From Bufo bufo (Eukaryota; Chordata; Amphibia; Anura; Bufonidae): DNA of 64,000 bases. This document shows positions 21,933-32,580 of the stretch, piece by piece. Every line of letters begins with the position of its first letter. Position 1 is the stretch's first letter. Location: contig NC_053392.1 of NCBI RefSeq assembly GCF_905171765.1, positions 503,174,556-503,238,555 of the forward strand, read 5' to 3'. Below the pieces are notes generated by a model. The model searched no databases. It saw only the letters and a program-made list of their open reading frames with translations, and was not told the DNA's origin. A program made the position numbers and the translations under genes.

Positions 21933-23017
21933 TTGTTGGTTTGGAATAAATTTTGGCCCTCTGTCAGGATCTCTATCTGCGTGCACCACCCTGTTAGAAG
22001 GCTGTATACCGGTCTGTACCCTATTTCGTAGGATTGTGCTGCTGCCAACCCCTGCGATTTCCATCAAACGTCCTCATCATGCCTAATGTTGTCAATATTT
22101 CGAACGTGCACAACACTCTCAGCATTTTAAAGGGGCTAAACACAGATGATGTAACTTAGTTGTGTTAGTACTGCCCACACCCCAATAGCTGGTAGTGTTT
22201 AGGTCAGATACACCTTTTTTTTTTGGTCAGTTTAATCAACCAAGGACATAGGGCAGTGTTGTGGAGACGTTATCAGACAGAGTTGGCAATGTTGTAGCCA
22301 GATCCGTAGCATTTTTTACAAAATGTCAACCCAGCAATTTGGCATGAATACTGTACTAGAATATAGTTTGTCGTAATTGCATTTTAGCATTTTGCTCGAA
22401 TTTCTGGCTTAAATCCAGTGCTGCCAGTAGATTTCATAGTGTGCCCTGTGCTGATGAATGCTTGGGAAACTCAAGGGTGTATATTTGTAAACCATAGTCT
22501 TTTCAATGGGTGTGGGTGCCCACAGAGTGGGCCTTGAGTGCCGCCTCTGACACCCGTCCCATAGGTGCCCCACCCTTAGACATAGGGTGCTTACAATCAT
22601 GGAGTGTATACCACATTATACTTGAATCTTGAATCTGTTCTTCCCTTAGATTTTCAGTTGACTGTTTTTTTTTCTTTTTTTCTCTACAGATTCCTTGCAA
22701 CTGGGAACTCTTTTGCATCCCTGCATTTTGAGTTTCTTTTAGGAACCTCGACGATCTCGAGTATTGTACGACACACTTGCCATGTCATCTGGCAGCAACT
22801 CAGAGAGACGGTGATGCCGCAGCCCAAGGTGGACGATTGGTTTCGGATCGCTGAGGGCTTCCAAAATTCAGCGCTGTTTCCAAACTGCATTGGGGCAATG
22901 GATGGCAAGGACATTCGTGTAAAGAAACCGCCACACTCAGGGAGCCGTTTCTTCAATTATAAACAGTATTTTTCGGTAGTGCTGATGGCAGTTGCTGACA
23001 GTAACTACCGATTTATA

Positions 23018-24580
23018 CACTGCGTGCAGAATTATTAGGCAAATGAGTATTTTGACCACATCATCCTCTTTATGCATGTTGTCTTACTCCAAGCTGTATA
23101 GGCTCGAAAGCCTACTACCAATTAAGCATATTAGGTGATGTGCATCTCTGTAATGAGAAGGGGTGTGGTCTAATGACATCAACACCCTATATCAGGTGTG
23201 CATAATTATTAGGCAACTTCCTTTCCTTTGGCAAAATGGGTCAAAAGAAGGACTTGACAGGCTCAGAAAAGTCAAAAATAGTGAGATATCTTGCAGAGGG
23301 ATGCAGCACTCTTAAAATTGCAAAGCTTCTGAAGCGTGATCATCGAACAATCAAGCGTTTCATTCAAAATAGTCAACAGGGTCGCAAGAAGCGTGTGGAA
23401 AAACCAAGGCGCAAAATAACTGCCCATGAACTGAGAAAAGTCAAACGTGCAGCTGCCAAGATGCCACTTGCCACCAGTTTGGCCATATTTCAGAGCTGCA
23501 ACATCACTGGAGTGCCCAAAAGCACAAGGTGTGCAATACTCAGAGACATGGCCAAGGTAAGAAAGGCTGAAAGACGACCACCACTGAACAAGACACACAA
23601 GCTGAAACGTCAAGACTGGGCCAAGAAATATCTCAAGACTGATTTTTCTAAGGTTTTATGGACTGATGAAATGAGAGTGAGTCTTGATGGGCCAGATGGA
23701 TGGGCCCGTGGCTGGATTGGTAAAGGGCAGAGAGCTCCAGTCCGACTCAGACGCCAGCAAGGTGGAGGTGGAGTACTGGTTTGGGCTGGTATCATCAAAG
23801 ATGAGCTTGTGGGGCCTTTTCGGGTTGAGGATGGAGTCAAGCTCAACTCCCAGTCCTACTGCCAGTTTCTGGAAGACACCTTCTTCAAGCAGTGGTACAG
23901 CAAGAAGTCTGCATCCTTCAAGAAAAACATGATTTTCATGCAGGACAATGCTCCATCACATGCGTCCAAGTACTCCACAGCGTGGCTGGCAAGAAAGGGT
24001 ATAAAAGAAGAAAATCTAATGACATGGCCTCCTTGTTCACCTGATCTGAACCCCATTGAGAACCTGTGGTCCATCATCAAATGTGAGATTTACAAGGAGG
24101 GAAAACAGTACACCTCTCTGAACAGTGTCTGGGAGGCTGTGGTTGCTGCTGCACGCAATGTTGATGGTGAACAGATCAAAACACTGACAGAATCCATGGA
24201 TGGCAGGCTTTTTAGTGTCCTTGCAAAGAAAGGTGGCTATATTGGTCACTGATTTGTTTTTGTTTTGTTTTTGAATGTCAGAAATGTATATTTGTGAATG
24301 TTGAGATGTTATATTGGTTTCACTGGTAAAAATGAATAATTGAAATGGGTATATATTTGTTTTTTGTTAAGTTGCCTAATAATTATTTACAGTAATAGTC
24401 ACCTGCACACACAGATATCCCCCTAAAATAGCTAAAACTAAAAACAAACTAAAAACTACTTCCAAAAATATTCAGCTTTGATATTAATGAGTTTATTGGG
24501 TTCATTGAGAACATGGTTGTTGTTCAATAATAAAATTAATCCTCAAAAATACAACTTGCCTAATAATTCTGCACTCCCTG
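23018..24580 (+). mobile_element. DD37E Tc1/mariner element (copy 1), intact-looking
   Basis: TA duplications at 23,016-23,017 and 24,581-24,582. Ends are CACTGCGTGCAGAATTATTA and its complement (GAATTCTGCAC-type CCTAATAATTCTGCACTCCC). Length is 1,563 bp with one uninterrupted transposase. It sits in the Harbinger transposase exon, and removing it plus one TA restores that frame. The second copy is at 60,814-62,375. Confidence 0.95.
23236..24252 (+). CDS. Tc1/mariner transposase, DD37E type
   Basis: Complete 338-residue frame from ATG 23,236 (MGQKKDLTGSEK). N-terminal helix-turn-helix pair at about residues 5-90 (IAKLLKRDHRTIKRFI), with a basic GRKKRVEKPRRK linker acting like an AT-hook. Catalytic triad: VLWTDEM (first Asp), MQDNAPSHAS (second Asp) and SPDLNPIENLW (Glu). 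I count 37 residues between second Asp and Glu, hence DD37E. GGGGVLVWAGI matches the usual Tc1 pattern. C-terminus is KKGGYIGH. No stop or frameshift is seen, so it may still be functional; expression and activity are not shown by sequence. DD37E elements of the TRT group are described from vertebrates; assignment to that group is inference. Confidence 0.95.
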   Translation: MGQKKDLTGSEKSKIVRYLAEGCSTLKIAKLLKRDHRTIKRFIQNSQQGRKKRVEKPRRKITAHELRKVKRAAAKMPLATSLAIFQSCNITGVPKSTRCAILRDMAKVRKAERRPPLNKTHKLKRQDWAKKYLKTDFSKVLWTDEMRVSLDGPDGWARGWIGKGQRAPVRLRRQQGGGGVLVWAGIIKDELVGPFRVEDGVKLNSQSYCQFLEDTFFKQWYSKKSASFKKNMIFMQDNAPSHASKYSTAWLARKGIKEENLMTWPPCSPDLNPIENLWSIIKCEIYKEGKQYTSLNSVWEAVVAAARNVDGEQIKTLTESMDGRLFSVLAKKGGYIGH

Positions 24581-25158
24581 TAATGGTTGATATCGGGGCT
24601 TATGGAAGCACTGCGGATGCTCGCATCTTTAGTGCTTCTAGAATGTGTGAGCGGCTTCGTGCCAACCAGCTTGCCCTGCCGGAGTCCAGAAGACTGCCCG
24701 GATATGCAGGTCCGCCGGCTCCATTTGTCATCATGGCGGATTAAGGGTTTGCATTGACTCCACATGTTATGCGGCCCTTTCCAAAGCGTGGTTTGGATGT
24801 CTGGAGGCGTATATTCAACTACCGGTTGACTCGTGCCCGTCGGTATGTTGAGTGCGCTTTCGGGATACTCTCTAGCAAGTGGAGGGTGTTTTTGTCATCC
24901 ATACAGATGGCTCCGGAGAATGCTACCCTGGTGATTAAAGCATGTGTTGTTCTACACAACTTCACCAGGATTCACGAGGCTTCCTCTTCTGTTGACATGG
25001 AAGAGCTTCCTACGTCTTCAGATTTGGGTTTGGAAAGGACCCTGCATAGACGACCTGGGACTGCAGGCATTGCAGTTCGGGAACTCTATGCAGACTACTT
25101 TTACAGCTCAGAGGGGTCCGTGCCATGGCAGAGGGACGCTATTCGTGGCAGTTTTTGA

Positions 25159-25683
25159 AATCTTCTGGGCTCTTTAGTTTTTTTTTTAATTTCTAGATAG
25201 AATACTAAAAATTTATTGTGGTAGTTGAGTGTAGGGACTCGCAAGATAATGAGATTTTTTGGACAACAAATATTTAAATCTGCATATAAAGTAATATAAA
25301 TGATGATTTGGGCCAAATGTAATTTGACTTAATCATCATTATATTTTTTTAGAACGTTCCAAAAAAAATTCTAATACCTCTTCATGACAGTATCCCAAAA
25401 TAAACATGTTGATCATCTAAATAAAGTGTGGCTTTGTGAGTTAAAGTGTGTGTGTTTTTTTTTAACATTTTGAAATTTGTCATGGAAATGTTCGGTGGAG
25501 TGTGCCAAATAAAAAACAGTCGACTACTTTTTGGCCTAAACAACATTTATGTTGAATATTGTTATCACCGTAATCCCATGGAAAACAATGGGACAAAGAT
25601 TAAGGTAAAACCAGATAAAGTGCTTAATACAAAAACTAAAAACAAAATTACAAATTAAGAAGGTCCTGAGTGAAGGAAGCCGG
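25159..25683. other. Harbinger spacer between convergent genes
   Basis: AT-rich 3' sequences of both Harbinger genes. Possible polyadenylation signals: AATAAA on plus near 25,402 and 25,422. Confidence 0.5.
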
Positions 25684-28144
25684 TGTAAACGAGGACCGTG
25701 GCCTTACATGGGCCTGTGGAGGTGCCACAGATGAGAAACTGCCCGGGTAAAGGGGCTGACCCACTTGTTGCATTGGGCCCTAGGGTGGTCCATACTGGGG
25801 TTGCTGGTGATAAGAAGGCCCTTGCAATGTTTGTGGCGCTACCTCAAAGGCTCCTGCCCTTTGCTGCTGTCCGGCATTTTCAATTTCGACTTTCATGGCA
25901 TTAAGCTTTGCCAGAATGTCGCCATGGTTGGGTAGAGCAAACATTTTGATTACGACCGCTAATGAAGCAAGGCACTCATGAATGCTCCAAAGGAGTGACG
26001 TGCTTCATTAGCGGCCCTAAGCCCCGTATAATTTTATCCTCCACACCATCACTCCTCCTCTGGGCAAGAAACTCGATGAGCCGGGCGTTAATAAGTTCCC
26101 GACTCTCTTGCCCAGAGGTAGAGGGAGGGACTTGTCGGCGACGTCTTGGCTGGGGCTGTACAATCCGGGGTGGACTGGCCAGTGGTAGGGGGGCCTCGGC
26201 CAGTGTTGAGTCCTCTGGGTCCTCAGCCGGCGTTGGAGCAGGACTTTCTTGGGGTGAGAAAACCGCAGGGGTTTCACTCCCCGACGTGTCTGAATCTTGG
26301 GACGGATCCAGACTGTCCACAGTACTGTATTTGAAATAAAAACAAAAAAACATTAGCTAATTTGATTTAAACATTAAAAAAAGTACATCGAGTATATTAT
26401 TGGAAAACAGCCGTGTGAATAAAATATATATACGGAGTGGCAGCATACATCAGAGATTTGCTTTTACACAAAGAATACCAGCTTCTATGTGAAATTGTGA
26501 AATCACATTTGGATTGCATTTAAAATCTATCGATGGGATAAGTCTTGGAAAGGACGAATGGGAAAACAGTGTTTGCTGTTTGGAGCTGTCCAGCCTCAGA
26601 AGAGGATTCCTCATTCAAGGACCCAAACCAGTGCTGAAATTCAGTCCAGGTCGTCTGTATGTGGCCTGCTACCACCATCCAAAGTTACAAGATGTAATTT
26701 GTACGTAGTATAACATCATCTACAGAGAAACAACATGTACCAGGCCACACTTGACCAGGGTGAGAGTAGTAGTTTGAATCCTGCTGGTCAAGCGTAGTTG
26801 GAACTTCATTATTATCCATTTTCCTAGGAGCTGGTTATTGTCATTTTATATGACCAATGTAAGGAATCCATGTTGGGTTTGGTGCACTAACATTTAAGCT
26901 ATATAACTGACAATGGAAATCCCTATAGGGAAACCATTTCCAAAACATCAAAAAGTTAGATAATAGGTCTCAATGGTACAAATCTCACATTGGCCCAACA
27001 ATTACATCCAAAAAACACTAGTCAGGGCTCCCATTAAAACGTGTGGATTTCTGAAAGCTTTTTAAACTATTGCTGTGTGACTAGGAGCCGCAAAACCCGA
27101 TGATCTACTGTAGGAGGAAATAATGCGTGCAGTGCGCAAGTGTCATCTCCATTCTCTTTTCTGGTTACAATTGCAAACATCTATGTTCCAGGAGGGACAA
27201 TAAATTGCTTCTACACGTCCAAAACAGAGAGGGGAGGCGCCATCTGCACACTACACGTGTCGTCTCATCATACACAGCTCAAAAGCGGTGGCCCCTGGTT
27301 TGACTCCACCACAAAACTGATGTAGACAACCAACACCAGGCATGTACAAACTGTGGCCCACCAGCTGATGCCTAACTACAACTCCAAGCAGGACTGGGTA
27401 GCTTACAGCTATTCTGGCATGCTGGGAGTTTCAGTTGGAAAAGAGCTGAATGTAGTCAGTTAGGACATGGCTGCCCTACCGAAAGAATAGGTCTTCAATA
27501 CAAGAACACAACTGTATCCATTAGTTTATTGGCCACTTTTGCAAGTCAAAATTCGAACGTAAGTGTTAAAATTTTAAACATTTTGAAGAATACATAAAAA
27601 ATACTTACGGCCTCAATTCCATTACTGGCCGCAGAAACTGCAAGTGGGCCGTATAAATGTAAGCCCGTTTCCGGGAGGTTCCCTCACCACTCCGGCCTTT
27701 GCTGGTCATCTCCCGCCGGAATTGTTCCCGGCAACTCGCCCAGCGGGTTTTGGTTTGTTTGACTGTTTTGAAATGACATAATAGACATTTGTGAGCTCAA
27801 AAAATTATAAAGGGGAAAAACAGATGTCTGTTTCAAAAACCATGTACAGGCCTTTATGCCCAAGGAGGCTGGACCACCAAAAAAACACTATTGTCACCTC
27901 AGGGAATTTAAAACTACATCTTTTGGCCACACAGGGGGCAAGGACAGCACAACTACATTACTATCACTTATCTAATTGGGCTCGGACTCGGCTATCCGCT
28001 TTGGACCATTCGCTTCTGCGCATGCTCCGTGCCACTTGCTCCCACGAAGCATCCTTTTTTAAGAGGTCACTATACGCATTTTGCCTGGTATCCCATAGCT
28101 CGGGCCTCTCCTGGACCAGGGTTATTAGTTTTCCATCGCGGCAT
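25684..28144 (-). pseudogene. Harbinger accessory protein with MADF (Myb-like) domain, three exons
   Basis: Second Harbinger gene, a DNA-binding partner that delivers the transposase. Exon 1 (28,144-27,972) reads ITLVQERPELWDTRQNAYSD and ASWEQVARSM, the first part of a MADF domain. Exon 2 (27,762-27,609; acceptor TTTCAAAACAG, donor GTAAGT) reads KQTKTRWASCREQFRRE and HLQFLRPVMELRP, the rest of it. Exon 3 (from 26,324; acceptor ATTTCAAATACAG) has a Pro/Ser/Glu-rich linker and ARLIEFLAQRRSD...DKIIRGLGPLM, like the C-terminal helix of such proteins. Damage: the start codon is one base out of frame, the exon 1 donor is ATAAGT instead of GTAAGT, and there is a stop at 25,976 with homologous-looking sequence continuing in another frame to about 25,782. 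Confidence 0.8.
26353..27608. other. Large intron of Harbinger accessory gene
   Basis: Intron between exons 2 and 3 on minus. Mostly anonymous. It includes a repeat at about 27,325-27,480 (CTAACTACAACTCCAAGCAG and GCATGCTGGGAGTTTCAG, partly complementary), resembling the ACTACAACTCCCAGCATG family common in frogs. Confidence 0.5.
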
Positions 28145-28588
28145 GGTGGATGAAATTAACCTGCTTATATGGCATCCTCACCACACACAAGCTGTTTACC
28201 ACAGATGGCTAGAAATTAGCATATCCTGTGACCTTCAACTTCCTGATTTTTTATTTTTTTTTCAATTTATTGCCACAAGTTTTGCCAGACAATTTGGCCA
28301 TGCCAGAAGATGAAATAAAACGGGCGCGGCCGCGGATGTCAAACGGGTGTGCAACCGCGTTTTTCACGGCCCCATTGACTTGAATGGGGCCGCAAACCGT
28401 TAGCCGTGAAAAAAATAGGACAGGTTATATTTTTTGACGGACAGGAAAGACGGGTCACGGGCGCGGGTGACAAAACGGTGCAGTAGCCGAGTTTTCTACG
28501 GACCCATTGAAAGTCAATGGGAGCGCAGAAAAACACGTTCAACGGGCCAACGGCCACGGGTGCACACAACGGTCATGTGCAGGAGGCC
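28145..28588. other. Harbinger right subterminal region
   Basis: From about 28,320 it is rich in CGGCC, ACGGG and CCCATTGA(A/C)TT/TCAATGGG blocks in both orientations, like many frog DNA-transposon ends, and finishes in the terminal repeat GGTCATGTGCAGGAGGCC. No gene. Confidence 0.7.
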
Positions 28589-28922
28589 TTAGTGTTTGTT
28601 CACACCAAGGAAAGTCCAAAGCACAAAACAGTCACCTTGTTAACAGGTTTTTTCCAGTGTCCACAACAGGCTTTAGGGGCCCTGTTTCCCTGCATGTGCC
28701 TCTCAGCCCTCTAGCACAGCACCATGCCTCAGATCCCAAGACAGAGACTCTGATTCTGAGCCCAGCTGCCTATTTAAAGGACAGCCAGGTTCTGCCAAAA
28801 CCCGGACCAGCACTTAAACTCCAGTCCGGTATTTGATCTCACCTGGCTGGAAATCAGCCCAGCCGCCCATGTTGGGAGAAAAAATACCTGCCTTCCCAAA
28901 CAAAACCCCTTGCCATGTCACA

Positions 28923-28945
28923 TACCCCCCCCCCCCCCCCTTTGT
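28923..28945 (-). other. Polypurine tract of Gmr1-like copy 2
   Basis: About 17 G in a row on the minus strand, immediately upstream of the 3' LTR start (TGTGACATGG). This is the position where plus-strand DNA synthesis is primed in LTR elements. Confidence 0.7.
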
Positions 28946-31040
28946 TCAACCCTGAGGGTTTCCCTGTAACCGGCCTGCCCTGTGTTCTACTGTAAACTTA
29001 AAATTTTGCAAGGACAAGAACCATCTGGTGACCTGAGCATTCCTCTATTTGGCCTGGCTCATCCACTTGAGAGGAGAGTGGTCGGTCACCAGACAGAACT
29101 TTCTCCCCAACAGTTAATAGCGGAGAGACTCGAGTGCCCACTTGATGGCCAGGCACTCTCTCTCCACTATACTGTACCGAATCTCAGTTGGAGTGAGCTT
29201 ACGGCTGAGGAAGACAACGGGATGCTCCTCCCCGTTGGCTTCCTGAGACAGTACAGCACCGAGGTCTACTTCGGAGGCATCGGTCTGTACTATAAACTCT
29301 CTTTTGAAGTCGGGCGTCACCAAAACCGGGGACCCACACAGGGCCGACTTCAAAGCAGAGAAAGTCTCTTCCGCTTGATCATTCAAGCGAACCATTACAG
29401 ACTTCCGTCCCTTCAAGAGCCCTGTCAACGGAGCCGCTAAAGTGGCAAAATGGGGAACGAACCTCATATAATAGCCCACCATTCCCAGGAATGACTTTTC
29501 TTGCTGAGAGGTGACAGATCGGGGCCAATTCCTTATCGCCTCTATTTTGTTAAGTAAATTAACATGATAAAACTGCTCCGGCTTCCGCCACCCTGGCTGG
29601 TGTACCTTGTAATTTACCTCTCCAACTTTCTCGAGTACCTTGTAGGGCCCCTGCCATCTAGCCAGGAACTTACTGTCCACGGTCGGTACCAGAACCAAAA
29701 CCCGGTCACCAGGGTTAAAGATCCGGACCTGAGCCTGGCGATTTATAGATACAACTCTGGGCTCGCTGAACGGCCTCCATATGCTCCCTGACAAGAGTTA
29801 AAACGGTCTCTATCCACTGTTGCATCTTGACAACATACTCCAGGACACTTTTATGCGGAGTGGGTTGCTGCTCCCACGCCTCTTTGGCCACGTCCAACAG
29901 ACCACGAGGATGTCTGCCATAAAGCAATTCGAAGGGCGAGAAGCCTGGGGTACCTCTCGCACTACGAACATGAGATAGGGCAGAAGAAGTTCCCAATCCT
30001 TCCCATCTTTAGACACCGCGATTTGCAATTTAGACATTGCGATTTGCTTAAACGGCACCTTGATGATCGGGAGAGGTACCAAGGGACTGCGAAAAAGGTG
30101 TTGGGGGCTAGTTGCCTGGCAGGTTGGGCAAGATTTACAAAATTCTTCCACATCCCTAAACACATTGGGCCAGTAAAACCGTCGTAGTATCCGGTCCTGT
30201 GTCTTCTGCATTCCCAGATGACCCCCGAGAACATGTTGGTGGGCTAACTCTAACACGAGATTGCGATAAGCCTGGGGCACCACCAACTGTTCAATGGATT
30301 CACCTCGCAGCTGGTTTACCCGGTACAACATACCCTGATGAACCACAAAACGGGGGAACACCGACTCTGCCCCTGGTTGTTGTGGTTCACCATCTACTAT
30401 AAATAAATTTTCCCAGGCTCGGGATAGTGTTGGGTCCCGGTGTTGGGCGGTACCAAAATTATCCCCGGAGACATTGAGGTCTGCCAGTTTAGGACCCGGC
30501 GGCAAGTCCTCCGTGTCTCCCTCCATTACACTTAGCGGGGTTGTCTCCCCCCCTTCAACCGAAGTGGCGGTCACCCCTACTGCTGGCCCTTCGTACTCAG
30601 GTTCCCAGGGTTCTGGTCTCCCCCCTGAGCCGGGCCACTCTTCTAGGGTTACCCCTGTCACATGAGTATCAGTCACTCTCGTAGCAGGCCACAGTGCCGG
30701 GAAGCTCAGGAAGTCTCTCCCTATTATAAGTTCATAGTGTAGATTGGTGGCGACAGCCACCTCTTGGGTCCACCTGCCGGCAACCGTGGATAGAGACACC
30801 ATAGCAGTGGGGTAGTCTTTTAAGTCACCATGAATACACATGACCCCAACTTTCCGGCCAGTAAACTCAGGTGTCCGTACCAGGGGAGACCTTACCAGGG
30901 TCACCGGACTCCCTGAGTCCAACAGAGCTTCCACTGGAGTGTCTCCCACCTCCACCTGGCACAGGTGATTCAGAGTCTCTGGGGCACCTGCTGCACACAG
31001 CTTACTAGCATATAATGACTATCGGAAGCAATAGTTCGTG
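28946..31040 (-). pseudogene. Gmr1-like pol: protease, integrase, then RT remnant and RNase H
   Basis: Minus strand, in order. Protease has VEALLDSGSPVTLV (catalytic Asp) and YELIIGRDF. Integrase zinc domain has HQHVLGGHLGMQ...CKSCPTC. The integrase core is mostly deleted: after PLVPLPIIKVPFKQIAMSK it resumes at WELLLPYLMFVVREVPQ and, in a second frame, GFSPFELLYGRHPRG. The integrase C-terminus has GDRVLVLVPTVDSKFLARW and FYHVNLLNK. This fuses directly to IEAIRNWPRSVTSQQ and VGYYMRFVPHF, the end of RT, so the RT palm is gone. RNase H has VQTDASEVDLGAVLSQE and VERECLAIKWALESL, then stops (TAA near 29,114 and a TAG further on), with readable homology to about 28,950. Integrase before RT is the Gmr1 order. 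Non-functional. Confidence 0.9.
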
Positions 31041-31675
31041 TCCATAGGTTCCACCTGATGGCGACAGACAGCTCGTACATGGCCAGGCTCCCGACACCGC
31101 CAGCAGACTATCGGAGCTAGGTCCACAGGGGGCACATCCCGGGTGGCTTCAAATAGCCGGGTCTGGGGTGGAGAGCAGGGCCGGACTGGCCATAGGGCAG
31201 ATCGGGCATTTGCCCGGTGGGCCGGGCCGCCTCAGGGCTGGGGACGGATCCCCCCCAGGAAATAATGCGGGGGCCGGGGGGGGGGGGACAGGTTTGGTCA
31301 AATCCCCCCCAGCGGCAGTGTGTGCGGCGGTGGCGGGGCAGGCACTGAGATGAGTGCGTCCATTGTGGAAGCGAAGCGCTCATCTTCATAGTGATCTGTT
31401 TGTATCGCCGTCCTCAGGACAGCGATACAAACAGAAGGCTGTGTGGAGGAGCAGGGCAGGGAGGTGTGTCCCTTTCCTGTTCCTCTGATAGGCTGCCGGC
31501 ACTACTAGGCCGGCAGCCTATCAGAGGTCGGCATAGGCGGCGCGATGACGTCATCGCGCCTCCTGAGCCGTACAGCGCTGGATTCGGGACACAGGCCGGA
31601 AGAGGCCTGCATCGCATCGCTCCAAAGAGGTAAGTATAAGTGTTAATTTTTTTTTTAACTATATACAATACTTAG

Positions 31676-32170
31676 TTTTTTTACTGGCACATAATGGGGG
31701 GGCCCTGTTATTACTGGCACATAATGAAGGCCGCCCTGGTATTACTGGAACATAATGGGGGCCGCCCTGGTATTACTGGCACATGATTGGGGGGGGGCTT
31801 GGCATTACTGGCACATGACTGGGGGGGCCCTGGTATTACTGGCACATGATTGGGGGGGGGCCTATTATTACTGGCACATGATTGGGGGGGGCCCTGTTAT
31901 TACTGGCACATGATTGGGGGGGTCTGTTATTACTGGCACATGATTGGGGGGGCCCTGTTATTACTGGCACATGATTGGGGGTCTGTTATTACTGGCACAT
32001 GATTGGGGGGGCTGTTATTACTGGCACATGATTGGGGGGGGCCCTGTTATTACTGGCACATGATTGGGGGGCCCTGGTATTACTGGCACATGATTGAGGG
32101 GGCCCTGGTATTACTGGCACATGATTGGGGGGGCCTATTATTACTGGCACATGATTGGGGGGGGCCCTGG
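31676..32170 (+). repeat. Minisatellite, 30-33 bp unit
   Basis: About 15 copies of a unit like TTACTGGCACATGATTGGGG followed by a variable G run and GCCCTG(T/G)TA. Copies vary mainly in G-run length. Open frames across it, on either strand, are repeat artefacts. Confidence 0.95.
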
Positions 32171-32333
32171 GGGGCTGATGAGAGGCGCTGGGGGGCTGAT
32201 GAGAGGCACTGGGGGGGCTGATGAGAGGCACTGGGGGGGCTGATGAGAGGCACTGTGGGGGCTGATGAGAGGCACTGGGGGGCTGATGAGAGGCACTGGG
32301 GGCTGATGAGAGGCACTGGGGGCTGCTATGAGG
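32171..32333 (+). repeat. Minisatellite, about 21 bp unit
   Basis: About 8 copies of GGGGGCTGATGAGAGGCACT with small length changes, directly following the preceding array. Confidence 0.95.
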
Positions 32334-32580
32334 CATGGGGCTCTTATCTGAGGTCTGATTGGGGGTCATTCATATTGGATTCTGAGCTGAGGTGTGATCT
32401 GAGGTCTTATTAACATTGGGGATCTTATTGGGGCTGTTAGCTGAGGTCTTATTAACATTGGGGGTCTGATTGGTGGTCTGACCTGAGGTGTAATGAAAAA
32501 TATTTTTTTCTTATTGTTCCCCTCTAAAACCTAGGTGCGTCTTATGGGCCGGTGCGTCTAATAGGGCAAAAAATACAGTA
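32334..32580 (+). repeat. Array-adjacent tail module (copy 1)
   Basis: Contains GGTCTGACCTGAGGTGTAAT, GAAAAATATT, CTCTAAAACCTAGGTGCGTC and an end GGGCAAAAAATACAGTA. The same blocks in the same order occur at 35,346-35,515, again just after a GGGGCTGATG minisatellite. Probably part of one repeat family nested in the hAT-type element. Confidence 0.8.

Larger units (their letters stand above)
21196..25158 (+). pseudogene. Harbinger DDE transposase (HARBI1-like), spliced and interrupted
   Basis: Exon 1 is 21,196-21,518 (donor AG|GTAAGC) and exon 2 starts at 22,690 (acceptor TCTCTACAG), joining TLR to FLATGNSFASL, a usual Harbinger motif. Exon 2 carries GAMDGKDIRV (first Asp) and FFNYKQYFSVVLMAVAD. 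It is broken at 23,017 by a Tc1/mariner insertion and resumes in frame at 24,583 with VDIGAYGSTADARIF (second Asp), and later RRYVECAFGILSSKWR (Glu). Coding length without the insertion is about 408 residues, normal for the family. Nonsense codons lie at 21,211 (TAG) and 24,742 (TAA). The product would cut the TIRs with its MADF partner. Confidence 0.93.
20911..28588 (+). mobile_element. PIF/Harbinger element, autonomous-type
   Basis: Terminal inverted repeats GGCCTCCTGCACACGAC (left) and, complemented, GGCCTCCTGCACATGACC (right). TTA target duplications lie at 20,908-20,910 and 28,589-28,591. The intact LTR at 34,127-34,572 provides the empty site. It carries the two genes expected of Harbinger: a spliced DDE transposase on plus and a MADF/Myb-like protein on minus, converging. 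It is interrupted by a DD37E element at 23,018-24,580. Confidence 0.94.
20819..28922 (-). repeat. 3' LTR of Gmr1-like copy 2, split by Harbinger
   Basis: LTR sequence at 20,819-20,910 resumes at 28,589 and ends at 28,922. The intact LTR at 34,127-34,572 shows the uninterrupted join TTTCCAGTCTTAGTGTTTG. The split LTR lacks about 25 bp that include the AATAAA-bearing GTGTTTATTCACAC. A TATA-like CCTTTAAATAGG lies at about 28,770-28,781 on the minus strand. Confidence 0.92.

Noticed and set aside
31989..32369. Long minus-strand frame rich in SHQPP and NHVPVI repeats as a repetitive protein
   Set aside because: It is the translation of two minisatellite arrays, and all frames there are open for the same reason.
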